A stretch of DNA of 64,000 nt from Nocardia brasiliensis (GCF_011801125.1 NZ_CP046171.1:6572001-6636000); one strand, 5' to 3'; shown: positions 26,403-35,324, numbered from the stretch's first letter. Numbers and translations are program-made. The notes: a model not told the origin generated them from the letters alone.

Positions 26403-27479
26403 GTGCCGTCCATTCCGCCGCTACCGTCGTTCCGCGGCCCCAACCGGGAACCGCGCAAACTCCCGCGCATCCCGATTCCGACGGCGCGGGCCATCGTCGA
26501 CTGCGGTGTCTATGTCGAAGGCCGTCGACTGCCCGGCAGATTCACCCATCGCGACGCGCTGGCCGAGGTGCGCACCCGGGGCGCCGGCTTCGTCTGGGTC
26601 GGCCTGCGCGATCCGGACGAGGCCCAGATGGCCGATATCGCCGAGGTTTTCGGCCTGCACGCGCTGGCCGCCGAGGACGCGGTCGCCGCCCACCAGCGCC
26701 CGAAGCTCGAGCGCTACGACGACACCCTGATCCTCGTGATGCGCACCGTCGCCTACGTCGAGCACGAATTGCACAGTGTCAGTGAGATCGTCGAGACCGG
26801 CGAGATCATGATCTTCGTCGCGCCCGAGTTCGTGGTGACGGTGCGGCACGGCGAACACGCCGAACTCGCCTCGCTGCGCAGGGAACTCGAGGCCGACCCG
26901 GCCAGGCTGATGCTCGGCACCGGCACGGTGCTGCACGCGATCGCCGACCACGTGGTGGACTCCTACATCGACGTCACGCAATCGATCGAACTCGACATCG
27001 ACGCGATGGAGGAGGCGGTCTTCTCGCCGGGCAACCGGGTCTCGATCGAATCGATCTACCAGCTCAAGCGCGAGGTGGTCGAGCTACGCCGGGCGGTGAA
27101 CCCGCTGGCGGTCCCCCTGCAACTGCTCGGCCACAAGCCGGAGATCCCGCTGCCCAAGGAGATTCGGCGCTACATGCGCGACGTGGCCGATCACCACGCG
27201 GGCGTGGCCGAGCGGGTCACCGATTTCGACGAGGCGCTCAGCGCGTTGATCAGTGCCGCGCTGGCGAAGATCGGCGTGCAGCAGAACACCGACATGCGCA
27301 AGATCTCGGCCTGGGTCGCGATCGCCGCGGTGCCGACGATGATCGCGGGCATCTACGGCATGAACTTCACCCATATCCCGGGATTGGAAGCGAGCTGGGG
27401 TTTCTGGCTCGTCATCGTGGTCACCCTCGGCATCTGCGGCGGGCTGTACTTCACCTTCCACCGCAACAACTGGCTATAG
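26403..27479 (+). CDS. corA: Magnesium/cobalt transporter CorA
   Basis: A 358-residue CorA channel. It has a large N-terminal cytoplasmic domain rich in alpha/beta structure, a long stalk helix (NTDMRKISAWVAIAAVPTMIAGIYGMNF) with the signature GMN at 319-321, and a second membrane helix (WGFWLVIVVTLGICGGLYFTFHRNNWL) ending in the cytoplasm. It imports Mg2+ as a pentamer. It corresponds to Rv1239c. GTG 26403 is the start. Its last 6 bases overlap the convergent SUFU-domain gene. Confidence 0.94.
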   Translation: MPSIPPLPSFRGPNREPRKLPRIPIPTARAIVDCGVYVEGRRLPGRFTHRDALAEVRTRGAGFVWVGLRDPDEAQMADIAEVFGLHALAAEDAVAAHQRPKLERYDDTLILVMRTVAYVEHELHSVSEIVETGEIMIFVAPEFVVTVRHGEHAELASLRRELEADPARLMLGTGTVLHAIADHVVDSYIDVTQSIELDIDAMEEAVFSPGNRVSIESIYQLKREVVELRRAVNPLAVPLQLLGHKPEIPLPKEIRRYMRDVADHHAGVAERVTDFDEALSALISAALAKIGVQQNTDMRKISAWVAIAAVPTMIAGIYGMNFTHIPGLEASWGFWLVIVVTLGICGGLYFTFHRNNWL

Positions 27480-28055
27480 GCTCGCCGCCCCGCGGGCGGG
27501 GTCGCGGACGTCGATGCCCGCCTCGGCCCATGCCTCACGCAGCGCCTGTGCGCCGCGCACGCGCACCCAGGCCGCCTCGGTGGCGGTCACGGGTGTCACC
27601 GCGAAGTAGCGAACCGGCTCCGCGGGCTCGGGCAAGGCCACCTCGGGAATTCCGCTGTCGCCGAGTAGGACCGCGGTGAACGGCGCGTTGTGCCACATCG
27701 GCTCACCCAGGTCCATCAGCGCATCGGCTTGCAGCACAACCCCTTCCACCGCGGGCGCGGCGACGAGCACGCCGAGCGTCTTGGCCAGGCCCGACGCCGC
27801 GCCGGTGCCCGCGCGCAGCGTCAGCACCAACTCCGCGCGCGGACCGCGCACCGGATCGGCAAGCAGCGCAGCGGGATCGGTCATCGGATGGCGGGATCCG
27901 CCCACCGTGGCGTAGTGCACCACATCGCCGTCGACGATCCGCAGGATCTCGATCGGCTCCAACCCGAGAAAGGTCACCGACGCCGAGTCGACACCGGTCG
28001 CCGCCACCCCGAAATGGTCCAGCACTCCGGTGCGGACCGTCTCCAACACACCCAT
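27474..28055 (-). CDS. Suppressor-of-fused-domain protein
   Basis: A 193-residue cytosolic protein that I assign to the bacterial suppressor-of-fused (SUFU) domain family, from ILRIVDGDVVHYATVGGSRHPM, RAELVLTLRAG, LGEPMWHNAPFTAVLLGDSG and FAVTPVTATEAAWVRVRGAQAL. These proteins are often immunity-like or of unknown role in bacteria. It lies 3 bases downstream of the stress-type membrane protein gene on the same strand, so the two form a small operon convergent with corA. Confidence 0.75.
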   Translation of the reverse strand: MGVLETVRTGVLDHFGVAATGVDSASVTFLGLEPIEILRIVDGDVVHYATVGGSRHPMTDPAALLADPVRGPRAELVLTLRAGTGAASGLAKTLGVLVAAPAVEGVVLQADALMDLGEPMWHNAPFTAVLLGDSGIPEVALPEPAEPVRYFAVTPVTATEAAWVRVRGAQALREAWAEAGIDVRDPARGAASL

Positions 28056-28058
28056 GCG

Positions 28059-28550
28059 TCAGATGGCCAGCCGCGCAAGCATGTCCCGCGCCTGTTCGGC
28101 CGACTTCGGGTCGCACAGCACGTCGTAGCGCCCGGCCACCAGTTGCATGGTGGAGGCGAAGTCGCGCTGCCCCTTGGTCGCCGCGTACGGGATCGAGGTG
28201 GAGATGACACCGAAGATGATGCCGCCGACCAGGCCGACCAGCAGCGGACCGAGCGCGCCGTTGGTGGTGAACAGGCTCAGCAGCAGACCGAGGAACAGGC
28301 CGAGCCAGGCGCCGCTGACCACACCGCCGCCGATCACCTTGCCCCAGGTCAACCGGTAGAGCACGCGCTCGACCTGCATCAGATCGACGCCCACGATGGT
28401 CACGTCCTGCACCGGGAACTGGCTGTCGGCGAGAAAATCGACCGCCTTCTGCGCCTCGGCATAGGTGGGATAGGAGCCGACCGGCCAGCCGGACGGCGGC
28501 GTCGGCAAGCCCTGCCGTGCGCGATTCGAGTTCCCTAAGGGATTCGTCAT
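28059..28550 (-). CDS. General-stress-protein-17M-like membrane protein
   Basis: 163 residues. A soluble N-terminal domain (VGSYPTYAEAQKAVDFLADSQFPVQDVTIVG) matches the GSP17M pattern. Glycine-rich membrane segments follow (GVVSGAWLGLFLGLLLSLFTTNGALGPLLVGLVGGIIFGVI), then a short tail. It corresponds to Rv1234, whose function is unsettled but which is stress-associated by family. It is the first gene of a two-gene minus operon. Confidence 0.82.
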   Translation of the reverse strand: MTNPLGNSNRARQGLPTPPSGWPVGSYPTYAEAQKAVDFLADSQFPVQDVTIVGVDLMQVERVLYRLTWGKVIGGGVVSGAWLGLFLGLLLSLFTTNGALGPLLVGLVGGIIFGVISTSIPYAATKGQRDFASTMQLVAGRYDVLCDPKSAEQARDMLARLAI

Positions 28551-28606
28551 GTCTCTATTCTGCTATTCCGCCCGGTTCCGGGGTGCACCGAAACGCGTGG
28601 CCCACC

Positions 28607-29548
28607 TCATTCGGCCGAGCGCCGCATTCCGGCGGCCCGGCCTTTTTCGGCGATTACCCGGGCCATTTTCGCACTCGCCTCATCGATCATCTCGTCACCG
28701 AGCATGACCGCGCCGCGGGCGCCGCCCTCGACCGAGGTGTGAAAAGCGTAGGCGTCCAGGATCTGCTCGGCGCGGTCGTAATCGGCCTGGCGCGGGCTGA
28801 AGACCTCGTTGGCCGCCTCGATCTGCCCTGGATGCAGCACCCACTTGCCGTCGAAGCCGAGCGCCGCGGTGCGCGCGGCGGCCCTTCGGAACCCGTCCAC
28901 GTCCCGGATCTGCAGATAGGGGCCGTCGATGGCCTGCAATCCGTGCGCGCGGGCGGTGATCAGGATGCTCATCAGGATGTGGTGGTACGCGTCGCCGGTG
29001 TCGTAGCCCTCCGGCTGTTCACCGACCACCAGGGTGCGCATATTGAGGCTCGCCATGAAGTCGGCCGGGCCGAAAACCAGCGCCTGCACCCGCGGGCTCG
29101 CGGTGGCGATCTCGTCGATATTGCGCAGCCCGAGCGCGTTCTCCAGCTGCGGCTCGATACCGATCCGGCCCTGCTCGAGCCCGCATACCTGCTCCAGCTG
29201 GGTGAGCAGCAGATCCAGCGCGCGGACCTGGCCCGCGTCGGTCACCTTGGGCAGCAGGATCGCGTCCAGATGCGCGCCCGCCCCCTCGACCACGGTGATC
29301 ACGTCCGCGTAGGTCCACGCCGTGGTCCAGTCGTTGACCCGGACCACGCGCAGTTGCGACCCCCAGTCGGTGTCGTTGAGCGCCGCCACGATGTTCGCGC
29401 GCGCCTCGGCCTTGGCGGCGGGCGCGACGGCGTCCTCCAGATCGAGGAACACCTCGTCGACGGGCAGCCCCTTGGCCTTGTCGATCATCTTCTTGTTGCT
29501 GCCGGGACAGGCGAGTACCGAACGGCGCGGCTTCAAGATCACTCCCAT
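28607..29548 (-). CDS. HpcH/HpaI aldolase / CitE-like CoA-ester lyase
   Basis: A 313-residue TIM-barrel lyase of the CitE/malyl-CoA lyase family. It begins KPRRSVLACPGSNKKMIDKAKGLPVDEVFLDLEDAVAP (acidic metal ligands in the DLEDAV motif). It also has RVNDWTTAWTYADV, LLPKVTDAGQV, IEPQLENALGLRNIDEIA (metal-binding Glu region), VFGPADFMASL and GKWVLHPGQIEAANEVFSP. It probably cleaves or hydrolyses a (S)-malyl- or citramalyl-type CoA ester. The start is ATG 29548; a much longer open frame upstream is antisense to the MgtE-N gene and is not real. Confidence 0.92.
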   Translation of the reverse strand: MGVILKPRRSVLACPGSNKKMIDKAKGLPVDEVFLDLEDAVAPAAKAEARANIVAALNDTDWGSQLRVVRVNDWTTAWTYADVITVVEGAGAHLDAILLPKVTDAGQVRALDLLLTQLEQVCGLEQGRIGIEPQLENALGLRNIDEIATASPRVQALVFGPADFMASLNMRTLVVGEQPEGYDTGDAYHHILMSILITARAHGLQAIDGPYLQIRDVDGFRRAAARTAALGFDGKWVLHPGQIEAANEVFSPRQADYDRAEQILDAYAFHTSVEGGARGAVMLGDEMIDEASAKMARVIAEKGRAAGMRRSAE

Positions 29549-29599
29549 CGATCGTGGCGCGGGTACGAGACCCGGCCGCGAACCTCTAGCCTGGCAAGC

Positions 29600-30886
29600 A
29601 TGGCAGCTACCAGGGTGTACGTCGCCAGGCTGGCTGGCCTGGTGGTGTTGGGGCCGGACGGCGAGTCTATCGGCCGGGTCCGTGACGTCGTCGTGGCCAT
29701 CCGCTACGACCGCCAGCAACCCAGGGTGCACGGTCTGGTCGTCGAATTGCCGACGCGGCGCCGCATTTTCGTGCCGATGCTGCGGGTCACCGCGATCGAG
29801 CCGGGGGTGGTCACGCTCAATACCGGCACGGTGAGCCTGCGCCGGTTCCATCAGCGCCCCGGTGAGCTGCTCGCGCTCGCGCAGATCGTGGATTCGTCGG
29901 TGCGGGTGGAAGATCCCGACCTGCCCGACCTGCACGGGGTGGACGTCTTCGTGGTCGATCTCGGCATCGAACTGACCCGCACCAGGGACTGGCGGGTGAA
30001 CCGGGTCGCGGTGCGCGGGCATCGCAGGCTCGGCCGCCGCCGCACCGTGCACGTGGTGGATTGGACCCATGTCGCCGGGCTCACCCCGTACGAGATCGGC
30101 AGGCCCGGCCAGGACGTCACCCAGCTGCTGGAGCAGTTCGAGGGCATGCGACCCGCCGACGTCGCCCACCTGCTGCGCGAGCTGCCGGACAAGCGCAGGC
30201 TCGAGGTGGCCATCGCGCTGGACGACGAACGCCTCGCCGACGTCGTGCAGGAGCTCCCCGACGACGAGCAGGTCGAGCTGCTCGGTCGGCTGGAGGTGCG
30301 CCGCGCCGCCGACGTACTCGAGGCGATGGACCCCGACGACGCGGCCGACCTGCTCGGCGAGTTGCCCGTCGGCGAGGCCGAATCGCTGCTGGCGCTGATG
30401 GACCCGCAGGAGTCGGAACCGGTCCGCAGGCTGCTCGAGCATTCGCCGTACAGCGCGGGCGGTCTGATGACACCCAAGCCGGTGATCCTCACACCGTCCA
30501 CCACGGTCGCCGAGGCGCTGGCCCGGGTGCGCAACCCGGACCTGACGCCCGCGCTGGCCTCGATGGTGTTCGTGGTCCGGCCGCCCACCGCCACACCGAC
30601 CGGGCGCTACCTCGGTTCGGTCCATATCCAGCAGCTGTTGCGGGAACCACCGGCGCATCTGGTCGGCGGCATCCTCGACGCCGACCTGGCCCCGCTGCGT
30701 CCTGAGGTGCCGCTGGCCGCGGTGACCCGCTACTTCGCGACCTACAACCTGGTCTGCGGGCCGGTGGTGGACGACGAGAACCATCTGCTCGGCGCCGTCA
30801 GCGTGGACGACGTGCTGGACCATCTGCTACCCGACGACTGGCGCGACCAGGAAGAGCTGCACGAGGGGGTATCGGGACATGAGTGA
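29600..30886 (+). CDS. PRC-barrel / MgtE-N / CBS-domain protein
   Basis: A 428-residue cytosolic protein. Residues 1-90 look like a PRC barrel (LVVLGPDGESIGRVRDVVVAIRYD). Residues about 170-300 carry MgtE-N helical repeats (FEGMRPADVAHLLRELPDKRRLEVAIALDDERLADVV..., MDPDDAADLLGELP). The C-terminal part is a CBS pair beginning SAGGLMTPKPVILTP. It lacks the membrane channel of true MgtE, as does Rv1232c. It may be a Mg2+ or nucleotide sensor working with CorA. ATG 29600 is the first plausible start after the divergent CitE gene. Confidence 0.9.
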   Translation: MAATRVYVARLAGLVVLGPDGESIGRVRDVVVAIRYDRQQPRVHGLVVELPTRRRIFVPMLRVTAIEPGVVTLNTGTVSLRRFHQRPGELLALAQIVDSSVRVEDPDLPDLHGVDVFVVDLGIELTRTRDWRVNRVAVRGHRRLGRRRTVHVVDWTHVAGLTPYEIGRPGQDVTQLLEQFEGMRPADVAHLLRELPDKRRLEVAIALDDERLADVVQELPDDEQVELLGRLEVRRAADVLEAMDPDDAADLLGELPVGEAESLLALMDPQESEPVRRLLEHSPYSAGGLMTPKPVILTPSTTVAEALARVRNPDLTPALASMVFVVRPPTATPTGRYLGSVHIQQLLREPPAHLVGGILDADLAPLRPEVPLAAVTRYFATYNLVCGPVVDDENHLLGAVSVDDVLDHLLPDDWRDQEELHEGVSGHE

Positions 30887-30919
30887 TACGGCGCGATCGA
30901 CCGCCGGCGAGGTGCGGTC

Positions 30920-31483
30920 ATGACCGAAAAGCTCGGCGGCGCCCGGCAGCGGCTGGAGACGCCGGTCGAAGGCCGGTTCCGGATCGACTGGGATGCCGAG
31001 GCGCTCGCGCGCAGCAGCGAACGCGTCGCCCGCTTCCTCGGTACCGGCCGCTACCTGGCCATACAGACGATCGTCGTGGTTGTTTGGATCGCGTTAAATG
31101 TTTCGGTCGTGGCGTTGCGCTGGGATCCGTATCCCTTCATTCTGTTGAATCTGGCGTTCTCGACCCAGGCGGCCTACGCCGCGCCGCTGATCCTGCTGGC
31201 GCAGAACCGGCAGGACAACCGGGACCGGGTCTCGCTGGAGGAAGACCGGATGCGGGCCGCGCAGACCAAGGCGGACACCGAATTTCTGGCCAGGGAACTC
31301 GCCGCGCTGCGGATCGCGGTCGGTGAAGTGGCGACGCGCGACTATCTGCGCCGGGAATTGGAGGAGCTGAAGGAGGTACTCGACCGGATCGAGGGCGCGG
31401 GCGCCGAGAAGACCCGGCGCAAGAAAAACTCCGCCCGAAAGCAGGCTCAGATCCAGGTTTCGCCACCTGTAGCTGATGATTGA
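30920..31483 (+). CDS. DUF1003 membrane protein
   Basis: 187 residues with two membrane spans (YLAIQTIVVVVWIALNVSVV and PFILLNLAFSTQAAYAAPLILLAQNRQ, the DUF1003 signature) and a long charged coiled-coil tail ending in Lys/Arg-rich sequence. It corresponds to Rv1231c. ATG 30920 overlaps the TGA of a 14-codon mini-ORF (30879-30923, MSDTARSTAGEVRS) that itself overlaps the previous stop, giving a chained start/stop linkage between the two genes. Confidence 0.88.
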   Translation: MTEKLGGARQRLETPVEGRFRIDWDAEALARSSERVARFLGTGRYLAIQTIVVVVWIALNVSVVALRWDPYPFILLNLAFSTQAAYAAPLILLAQNRQDNRDRVSLEEDRMRAAQTKADTEFLARELAALRIAVGEVATRDYLRRELEELKEVLDRIEGAGAEKTRRKKNSARKQAQIQVSPPVADD

Positions 31484-31495
31484 CCGGGATTACGT

Positions 31496-31530
31496 AACAA
31501 CTACCTGCTGGAAATGCGAACAACTACCTG
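31496..31530 (+). repeat. 12-bp direct repeat before the first transglycosylase
   Basis: AACAACTACCTG occurs at 31496-31507 and 31519-31530, with a 23-bp period. It lies in the 176-base gap before the lytic transglycosylase gene and includes GTAAC at 31494-31498. It may be an activator site. Confidence 0.5.
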
Positions 31531-31659
31531 ACTGGTGGGTAACCTGGACAGCGTTGTCCTGAGCGGCGGCAGGCCAGGGACCGGGTGAGGACGCGAATCC
31601 GACCCCGACGAGCACCCCACCGAAGCCGCTTCCACGACGTAGAGGATTGGTGTGGCCGA

Positions 31660-33123
31660 ATGCGAATTTCTACCCCGATAACCGTCTCGGCCCTGGTCGT
31701 AGCTGGTCTTGTGGCCAGCGGCTCGGCTTCCAACCTCTCCGCCTCGAGCACAACGCCCAAAGCCCCCGAGGCGTTGTTGGCCGCGTCCACAAACCCAGCA
31801 AATTCCGGTAACTCGAGCAACACCGGCTCGACCGGTCTGTCTCGGACAGTTGGCCTACTTCCGGTAACTCAGGACGTTCCCCGCAAACTTCGAGCTATGA
31901 CTCCGGGCGCCAACGGCACCGCCCCGTTCGCCGGGACCATCCCACTCCAGGAGATCTCGCTCCCACTGGTCGGCGGGGCACTCGGCATTCCGGAGATCGT
32001 GCTCGCCGCCTACCGCAACGCCGAGCTCGCGATGGAGTCCTCCACACCTGGTTGCGGGCTTTCCTGGAGCCTGCTCGCCGGGATCGGCCGGATCGAATCG
32101 GGACACGCGGGCGGCGGTCGCACCGACGCGGCGGGCACCACGGTCACCCCGATCTACGGCCCCGCGCTGGACGGCACGCTGCCCGGCAACGAGATCATCA
32201 AGTCGGCCAGCGGCGGTTACGTGCGCGCGGTCGGGCCCATGCAGTTCCTTCCCGGCACCTGGGCCCAGTACGCGGCCGACGGCAACGGCGACGGCGTCTC
32301 CGATCCCAACAACGTCTTCGACGCCGCGCTCGGCGCGGCCAAGTACCTCTGCTCCGGCGGGCTCGACCTGCGCGACCCGGCCCAGGAACTGCGCTCGGTG
32401 CTGCGCTACAACAACTCGACCGCGTACGCGGCGAACGTGCTGAGCTGGGCCGCGGCCTACCGCACCGGCGGCTCGCCGACCCAGGTGACCATCGCCCCCG
32501 ACATCATCCCGCCGGGCAGTGCCCCGATCCAGGTGGCGGACATGCAGGCGGTCGACACCACGAAGGTGACCTACACGTCGCCGCCCGCGACACCGGAGAC
32601 CGGCACCACCACGCAGGCCGCCCCGGCACCGACCGAGGTGATGATCACCATCCCCGGCCTGCCCCCGATCCCCTGCGGCATCTTCTGTCCGCCGCCGAAG
32701 CCGCTGAATCCCTGTGAGCAGGTGACGGTTCCGGCGCCGATGCCGCGACCGGGCGACCCGGCCCCGACCGTCGCGGTGCCCGGCGCGGCCGAGCAGAGCT
32801 TCGGCGTGGGTGTCGCGGCGCCCAAGGACCCGGCGCATCCGGACCAGGCCGTGGATCCGGCACACCCGGACCAGGCCGTCGCGCCGGTCTGCACGACGCC
32901 GCAGGCGGGGCCCGAGGTCCAGGCGCAGGCGCCGCAGCAGCAGGCGCCCGAGCAGGCCCAGCAGCCGGGGCCGGACTCGGCGCCCACGGTCGCGGCCGAG
33001 TCCGCACCGACCGTCACGGGCGAACCGCCTGTCGCGCCCGCCCCCGCGGCCGCGCCGCCCCCGCCGCCCGCCATCACGCTGCCGTTCGGTGTCGTGATCC
33101 CGTTGCCTGCCCCCCAGGGCTGA
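31660..33123 (+). CDS. Secreted lytic transglycosylase with Pro/Ala-rich tail
   Basis: 487 residues. A signal peptide (ISTPITVSALVVAGLVASGSAS) precedes a low-complexity Ser/Asn linker. A soluble lytic transglycosylase domain (about 105-280) follows with catalytic Glu146 in GIGRIESGH, GPMQFLPGTWAQYAADGNGDG (the last part a calcium-loop-like DGNGDG) and LRYNNSTAYAANVLSW. The C-terminal 200 residues are Pro/Ala/Gln-rich with a DPAHPDQAV duplication, probably spanning the wall. It cleaves peptidoglycan glycan strands. ATG 31660 is chosen because the signal peptide begins there. Confidence 0.9.
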   Translation: MRISTPITVSALVVAGLVASGSASNLSASSTTPKAPEALLAASTNPANSGNSSNTGSTGLSRTVGLLPVTQDVPRKLRAMTPGANGTAPFAGTIPLQEISLPLVGGALGIPEIVLAAYRNAELAMESSTPGCGLSWSLLAGIGRIESGHAGGGRTDAAGTTVTPIYGPALDGTLPGNEIIKSASGGYVRAVGPMQFLPGTWAQYAADGNGDGVSDPNNVFDAALGAAKYLCSGGLDLRDPAQELRSVLRYNNSTAYAANVLSWAAAYRTGGSPTQVTIAPDIIPPGSAPIQVADMQAVDTTKVTYTSPPATPETGTTTQAAPAPTEVMITIPGLPPIPCGIFCPPPKPLNPCEQVTVPAPMPRPGDPAPTVAVPGAAEQSFGVGVAAPKDPAHPDQAVDPAHPDQAVAPVCTTPQAGPEVQAQAPQQQAPEQAQQPGPDSAPTVAAESAPTVTGEPPVAPAPAAAPPPPPAITLPFGVVIPLPAPQG

Positions 33124-33141
33124 AAAGACACCTCGATTCAG

Positions 33142-33157
33142 GTCACGAAGGAGTAAC
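33142..33157 (+). promoter_or_regulatory. MtrA-like box before the second transglycosylase
   Basis: GTCAC-gaagga-GTAAC is a direct repeat of GTNAC with 6 bases between. A second, weaker copy (ATCAC-gaaggg-CTCAC) follows at about 33195-33210. The spacing agrees with what I recall of MtrA sites upstream of actinobacterial wall-hydrolase genes. Confidence 0.5.
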
Positions 33158-33236
33158 AAACAGGTCTCGAATGCGGTAGCCTTCTCTTCGTCAGATCACG
33201 AAGGGCTCACGAGAGCCATTGGAGGGTCACCGCACA

Positions 33237-34094
33237 GTGGGGCGTCACCGAAAACCACCGACTGTCACCATCCGACGCAGCTCGGTTCTCGCGCTAACCG
33301 GTTTGGTTCCCGCTGGCCTCACGGCCGTCGGCGCCGCGTCCGAGATGGGCGATGGGACTCATGCCGCCGCGGCGGTCCAGCAGCTCCCCGGCGAGGAGTC
33401 CGCGCTGGGGGCGCGGACCCAGAACGACGATGAGCCGATCGAATTCGTCATGCACGCCATGGCGCAGCAGCGGGTCGCGCCGCCACCGATCGTGAAAACC
33501 GTTGCGCTGCCGGAGGGTAGGCAGAAGGCGGAGCTGCCCGCAGGCCCGATGGGCGTGCCCGGCATCGCCGTCGCGGCCTACCAGAACGCCGAGCGCGTGC
33601 TCGGCGCCGAGAACCCCACGTGCAACATGCCGTGGACCATGCTTGCCGGTATCGGCCGGGTCGAATCCACCCACGACTACGGCGGCAAGGCCGACAGCGA
33701 CGGCAACTCCCTCGCCCCGGTCTACGGCCCCGTGCTCGACGGATCGCTCTACGGCAACAACGTCATTCACGATTCCGACGGCGGCGAGCTGGACGGCCTG
33801 GCCGGCTACGACCGCGCGATCGGGCCGATGCAGTTCCTGCCGCAGACGTGGAAGCACTACGCGGCCGACGGCAACGGTGACGGCATCGCCGATCCGCAGA
33901 ACCTGTTCGACGCGGCGCTGACCGCCGGAAAGTATCTGTGCGACGGCGGGTTGAACATGCGCGATCTGTCCCAGCAGTCCAAGGCGATCCTGCGCTACAA
34001 CAACTCGATGGCCTACGTCGCGAACGTGATGGCCTGGGAGACCTCCTACGCCAGCGGCGTCGCACCCCGGCCCGGAGATCTGCCCAAAATTTGA
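33237..34094 (+). CDS. Secreted lytic transglycosylase, paralogue of the previous gene
   Basis: 285 residues from GTG 33237 (MGRHRKPPTVTIRRSSVLALTGLVPAGL), the usual GRHRK start of mycobacterial Rpf-like secreted hydrolases. A GGAGG at about 33220 precedes it. The catalytic domain (GVPGIAVAAYQNAERVLG, GIGRVESTHDYGG, GPMQFLPQTWKHYAADGNGDG, LRYNNSMAYVANVMAWE) aligns closely with the upstream gene, but there is no Pro-rich tail. It corresponds to Rv1230c. The two are tandem duplicates acting on peptidoglycan outside the cell. Confidence 0.9.
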   Translation: MGRHRKPPTVTIRRSSVLALTGLVPAGLTAVGAASEMGDGTHAAAAVQQLPGEESALGARTQNDDEPIEFVMHAMAQQRVAPPPIVKTVALPEGRQKAELPAGPMGVPGIAVAAYQNAERVLGAENPTCNMPWTMLAGIGRVESTHDYGGKADSDGNSLAPVYGPVLDGSLYGNNVIHDSDGGELDGLAGYDRAIGPMQFLPQTWKHYAADGNGDGIADPQNLFDAALTAGKYLCDGGLNMRDLSQQSKAILRYNNSMAYVANVMAWETSYASGVAPRPGDLPKI

Positions 34095-34113
34095 CACGCC
34101 TAAAATTCCTGCC

Positions 34114-35247
34114 ATGTCTGTAGTTACGGAATCGGATGTGCGGGGCGCCCTCGCGAAGGTCGACGATCCGGAGATCCGCAAGCCGATCACCGAACTAGGC
34201 ATGGTGAAAAGCATCGAGATCGGCAGCGACAGCAATGTCCATGTCGAGATCTACCTGACGACGGCGGGCTGCCCGCTGCGCACCGAGATCACGCAGCGGG
34301 TCACCAAGGCCGTCGCCGACGTCGCCGGGGTCGGCGCGGTCACCGTCGAGCTCGACGTGATGAACGACGAGCAGCGCACCAACCTGCGCAAGCAGTTGCG
34401 CGGCGACTCGGCCGACCCGGTCATCCCCTTCGCCCAGCCCGGCTCGCTGACCAGGGTGTACGCGGTCGCTTCCGGTAAGGGCGGGGTCGGAAAGTCCAGC
34501 GTCACAGTCAATCTCGCGGCCGCCATGGCCGCGCGCGGTCTCTCGGTCGGCGTGCTCGACGCCGACATCTACGGGCACTCGATCCCGCGCATGCTCGGCA
34601 CCGACGCGCGCCCGACCCAGGTCGAGAAGATGATCATGCCGCCGCAGGCGCACGGCGTGAAGATGATCTCGATCGCGCAATTCACCAAGGGCAATACGCC
34701 CGTGGTATGGCGCGGCCCGATGCTGCACCGCGCGCTGCAGCAGTTCCTCGCCGACGTGTTCTGGGGCGATCTGGACGTACTGCTGCTCGATCTGCCGCCC
34801 GGCACCGGCGATATCGCCATCTCGATCGCCCAGCTGATTCCCGGCGCGGAGATCCTCGTGGTCACCACCCCGCAGATCGCGGCCGCCGAGGTGGCCGAGC
34901 GCGCGGGCGCCATCGCGTTGCAGACCAGGCAGCGGATCGCGGGCGTGGTGGAGAACATGTCCTGGCTCGATCTGCCCGACGGCAGCCGGATGGAGCTCTA
35001 CGGCGCGGGCGGCGGACAGGTGGTCGCCGACCGGCTGACCCGCGCGGTCGGCGCCGAGGTGCCGCTGCTCGGCCAGGTCCCGATCGAGCAGGCCGTGCGG
35101 GAGGCGGGCGACGAGGGCAACCCGATCGTGCTGCGCGATCCGGAGACCCCCGCGGCCAAGGCGCTGCTCGCGGTCGCCGACAAACTCGCCGTGCGTCGCC
35201 GCGGGCTCGCGGGCATGTCGCTCAGCATCGACACCACTCGGCGTTAA
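34114..35247 (+). CDS. mrp: Mrp/NBP35 family iron-sulfur carrier ATPase
   Basis: 377 residues. The N-terminal MIP18/DUF59 domain (SDVRGALAKVDDPEIRKPITELGMV, YLTTAGCPLRTEI) is followed by a deviant Walker A ATPase (ASGKGGVGKSSVTVNLAAA) with DADIYGHSIPRMLG and DLPPGTGDIAIS. The family carries Fe-S clusters at a C-terminal CxxC. Here the region after ENMSWLDLPDGSRMELYGAGGG has none, which I believe is normal for actinobacterial Mrp. It corresponds to Rv1229c. ATG 34114 starts 19 bases after the transglycosylase stop. Confidence 0.92.
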   Translation: MSVVTESDVRGALAKVDDPEIRKPITELGMVKSIEIGSDSNVHVEIYLTTAGCPLRTEITQRVTKAVADVAGVGAVTVELDVMNDEQRTNLRKQLRGDSADPVIPFAQPGSLTRVYAVASGKGGVGKSSVTVNLAAAMAARGLSVGVLDADIYGHSIPRMLGTDARPTQVEKMIMPPQAHGVKMISIAQFTKGNTPVVWRGPMLHRALQQFLADVFWGDLDVLLLDLPPGTGDIAISIAQLIPGAEILVVTTPQIAAAEVAERAGAIALQTRQRIAGVVENMSWLDLPDGSRMELYGAGGGQVVADRLTRAVGAEVPLLGQVPIEQAVREAGDEGNPIVLRDPETPAAKALLAVADKLAVRRRGLAGMSLSIDTTRR

Positions 35248-35324
35248 CGGGTAGTCGAGAGCGAGGTCCGTTTTCCGCCGGGCGGTCTGCGCCGGGTGTC
35301 GGCCCCTGCCAATAAGCTTGGCGC

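Noticed and set aside
28607..30823. Extension of the CitE gene to a giant frame through the MgtE-N gene
   Set aside because: The upstream part is antisense to a well-supported gene and lacks domain character; ATG 29548 fits the family N-terminus.
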